Positions 4,886 through 6,518 of a DNA stretch of 6,518 nucleotides are shown one piece after another. This DNA comes from Haloferacaceae archaeon PL-Br10_E2g29 (GTDB lineage: Archaea; Halobacteriota; Halobacteria; Halobacteriales; Haloferacaceae): NCBI GenBank assembly GCA_001563965.1, contig LKMS01000085.1:1-6518 (forward strand), written 5' to 3'. A program made the translations under genes and the position numbers. A model generated the notes under the pieces. The model ran no database searches. It saw only the letters and a list, made by a program, of their open reading frames with translations, and was not told where the DNA came from. Within the stretch, counting starts at the first letter, position 1. Each line of letters opens with the position of its first letter.

Positions 4886-6394
4886 TTACTCGAGATGATC
4901 CGTTGACGCCGCAAGCGAGACCATCGGTTTGGGGTAGTCGACGCCGAGTTCGACCCCGTAGTCAGCCTGTTCGTCGGGTGTCATCGTCCACGGCGCATGA
5001 GCGTGTTCGGGAGGAAGTCCGTTGAGTTCTGGAAGCCAGTGAGTAACGTATTCGGCCTCGGCATCGTAGCGATTCGCCTGCCAGTCGATGTCGAAAAACC
5101 GGTCACGTGAGTCGTTGCCGACGCCTGCGATGTAGGCCCAGTTGCCGTAGTTCGAACACGGGTCGTAATCGACGAGCTGCGTCTCGAAGTACGCCGCGCC
5201 GTCGCGCCAGTCAATGCGGAGGTTGTTGACGAGAAACGACGCGACGTTCTGTCGCCCGCGGTTCGAGAGATAGCCCGTCGTGTTCAACTCGCGCATATTC
5301 GCGTCGACGAAGGGAATTCCCGTTTCGCCGCGTTTCCACCGCTCGAAGGCCTGCTCTGCGGTGAGCGCCCCCGATGGAACGGTCTCATTGTGCTCGGGTG
5401 ATGGATCGCGCCAGTCGATGTCGTCGCGTTCTTGCAGGCCCCCACGTGCAAAAAACTGGCCGCCGTATTTGGCCACCTGAAACTGGAAGAAATCGCGCCA
5501 GATGAGTTCAAAAATCAGCCAGTACGTTGAGTCGTTTGCGACCCGTTCGGTTTCGTACCGCTCGACTTCTTCAAAAATATACCGCGGTGAGAGACAGCCG
5601 GCAGCCAGCCACGCCGAGAGCTTCGAGGAGTAGTCCGCACCGAGCAGGCCGTTGCGTGTTTTCTTGTACGCTCGAAGCTTGTCTTCTTCCCAGATGTACT
5701 CTTGGACGCGTTGTTTTGCGGCCGTCTCGCCACCGGAAAATTCGAGGAATGCACGCTCGTCGGCCGAGGGTGTCGACAGCGACAGATCGAGATCGGTGAG
5801 CGATGGCAACTCGCCCACGGCGATGTCGTCGCCGACGTCCGCCGGCAGCGGCGGCAGAGCCGGCGGTTCGACGGTCGGCCGAACCGCACTGTTGGCCTCG
5901 ACGTGCTTGCGAAACGGCGTATATGTGTCGTCAATATCTGCCGGCGGGGTCGGCAGGTCGTCGATGTGATACAGCGTGTGTATCCACCGTGATTCGACGG
6001 TGGTGTCGGGTTCGACCCGTTCACGAACTGCGTCTTCCGTTTCGAGTGCCTCCGGATCGGGCAGTCGCTGCGTGAGAATTCGATCGGCATCCACGCTCGC
6101 GGCGAGTTCGTCGAGCACCTCTGCAGGGCTGCCCGTCCGCACCAGCACGTTGGTGTTCTGCTCGCGGAGCGTCGCTCGTACGTCAGCGACCGATTCGCGC
6201 TGGAACTGTGCTCGGTGCGGGCCGGTTTTCTGATACTGAAACGGGTCGTGTTCGCTGTACTGCTGGCTTCCGTACAGCCGTGGATCAAAACAGTAGACTG
6301 GAACCAATCGATCGGCAGTTGCGGCGGCGCGAAGCACCGGATTGTCATGGAGTCTGCAGTCATTTCGAACCCACCACAGCGCCGTGTCAGTCAT
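4886..6394 (-). CDS. DASH-type cryptochrome/photolyase, FAD-binding
   Basis: This 502-residue flavoprotein belongs to the cryptochrome/photolyase family. DASH members use blue light and reduced FAD to repair cyclobutane pyrimidine dimers, mainly in single-stranded or looped DNA, and some act as light sensors. The N-terminal Rossmann-like antenna domain starts at once (WWVRNDCRLHDN, 7-18) and runs to about 140. The helical FAD domain spans about 225-500, with YSSKLS (255-260) and ELIWRDFFQF (296-305). YLSNRGRQNVASF (375-387) and DYDPCSNYGNWAYIAGVGND (409-428) are hallmarks of the DASH branch. The residues equivalent to the E. coli photolyase electron-transfer tryptophans are all present (Trp353, Trp396, Trp419), as is the active-site Glu (296). 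The C terminus ends soon after DYPKPMV, as in short DASH proteins, with no long extension. The ATG at 6394 directly precedes the first beta strand. Dimer repair versus signalling cannot be settled from sequence. Confidence 0.95.
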   Translation of the reverse strand: MTDTALWWVRNDCRLHDNPVLRAAATADRLVPVYCFDPRLYGSQQYSEHDPFQYQKTGPHRAQFQRESVADVRATLREQNTNVLVRTGSPAEVLDELAASVDADRILTQRLPDPEALETEDAVRERVEPDTTVESRWIHTLYHIDDLPTPPADIDDTYTPFRKHVEANSAVRPTVEPPALPPLPADVGDDIAVGELPSLTDLDLSLSTPSADERAFLEFSGGETAAKQRVQEYIWEEDKLRAYKKTRNGLLGADYSSKLSAWLAAGCLSPRYIFEEVERYETERVANDSTYWLIFELIWRDFFQFQVAKYGGQFFARGGLQERDDIDWRDPSPEHNETVPSGALTAEQAFERWKRGETGIPFVDANMRELNTTGYLSNRGRQNVASFLVNNLRIDWRDGAAYFETQLVDYDPCSNYGNWAYIAGVGNDSRDRFFDIDWQANRYDAEAEYVTHWLPELNGLPPEHAHAPWTMTPDEQADYGVELGVDYPKPMVSLAASTDHLE

Positions 6395-6518
6395 ACTCGT
6401 TTTGGATGGTCCACTCGTATGAACGTTTGCCAGAAGAGCTACTCATCGATTCAAAGAAAACAACGACCGTCTCTCGGCGTGGTACTCCACCTACTAGAAA
6501 TTCAGTATAGTACAACAC

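Noticed and set aside
5515..6363. 282-codon - strand frame inside the cryptochrome gene
   Set aside because: It is an out-of-phase reading of the cryptochrome gene, with low-complexity Arg/Ser/Thr content and no domain.

Overview
The window looks like chromosomal DNA of a haloarchaeon (class Halobacteria) of moderate GC. The evidence is acidic, Asp/Glu-rich predicted proteins, TATA-type elements placed 24-28 bases before several start codons (leaderless transcription), a Shine-Dalgarno site inside an operon, and a tRNA without an encoded CCA. I cannot name the genus. No plasmid, phage, insertion sequence or CRISPR signature was seen.

Layout from left to right. Positions 1-42 are the 3' part of a tRNA-Glu(UUC) on the + strand. 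Every protein gene I support lies on the - strand, so transcription otherwise runs right to left. Next come a D-2-hydroxyacid dehydrogenase (84-1046), a small two-helix membrane protein (1169-1399), and a two-gene operon of a glycine-zipper membrane protein with an acidic tail (2559-2933) and the signal peptide peptidase SppA (1627-2562). A second operon follows: a phosphoglycerate-dehydrogenase-like 2-hydroxyacid dehydrogenase (3846-4817) and an HpcH/HpaI-family class II aldolase (3064-3849). The last gene is a DASH-type cryptochrome/photolyase (4886-6394).

How the genes relate. Both operons are joined by 4-base ATGA stop/start overlaps, which points to translational coupling. The dehydrogenase-aldolase pair probably handles one 2-oxo or 2-hydroxy acid pathway, substrate unknown. 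SppA and its partner are both predicted membrane proteins and probably act together in envelope proteolysis. The cryptochrome fits an organism of sunlit brine. The left dehydrogenase and the small membrane protein stand alone and are less GC-rich than the genes to the right.

I did not find a clearly new biological system. The points most worth checking are the SppA partner protein, the unassigned dehydrogenase-aldolase operon, and a palindrome-flanked promoter with a possible short ORF before the small membrane protein.
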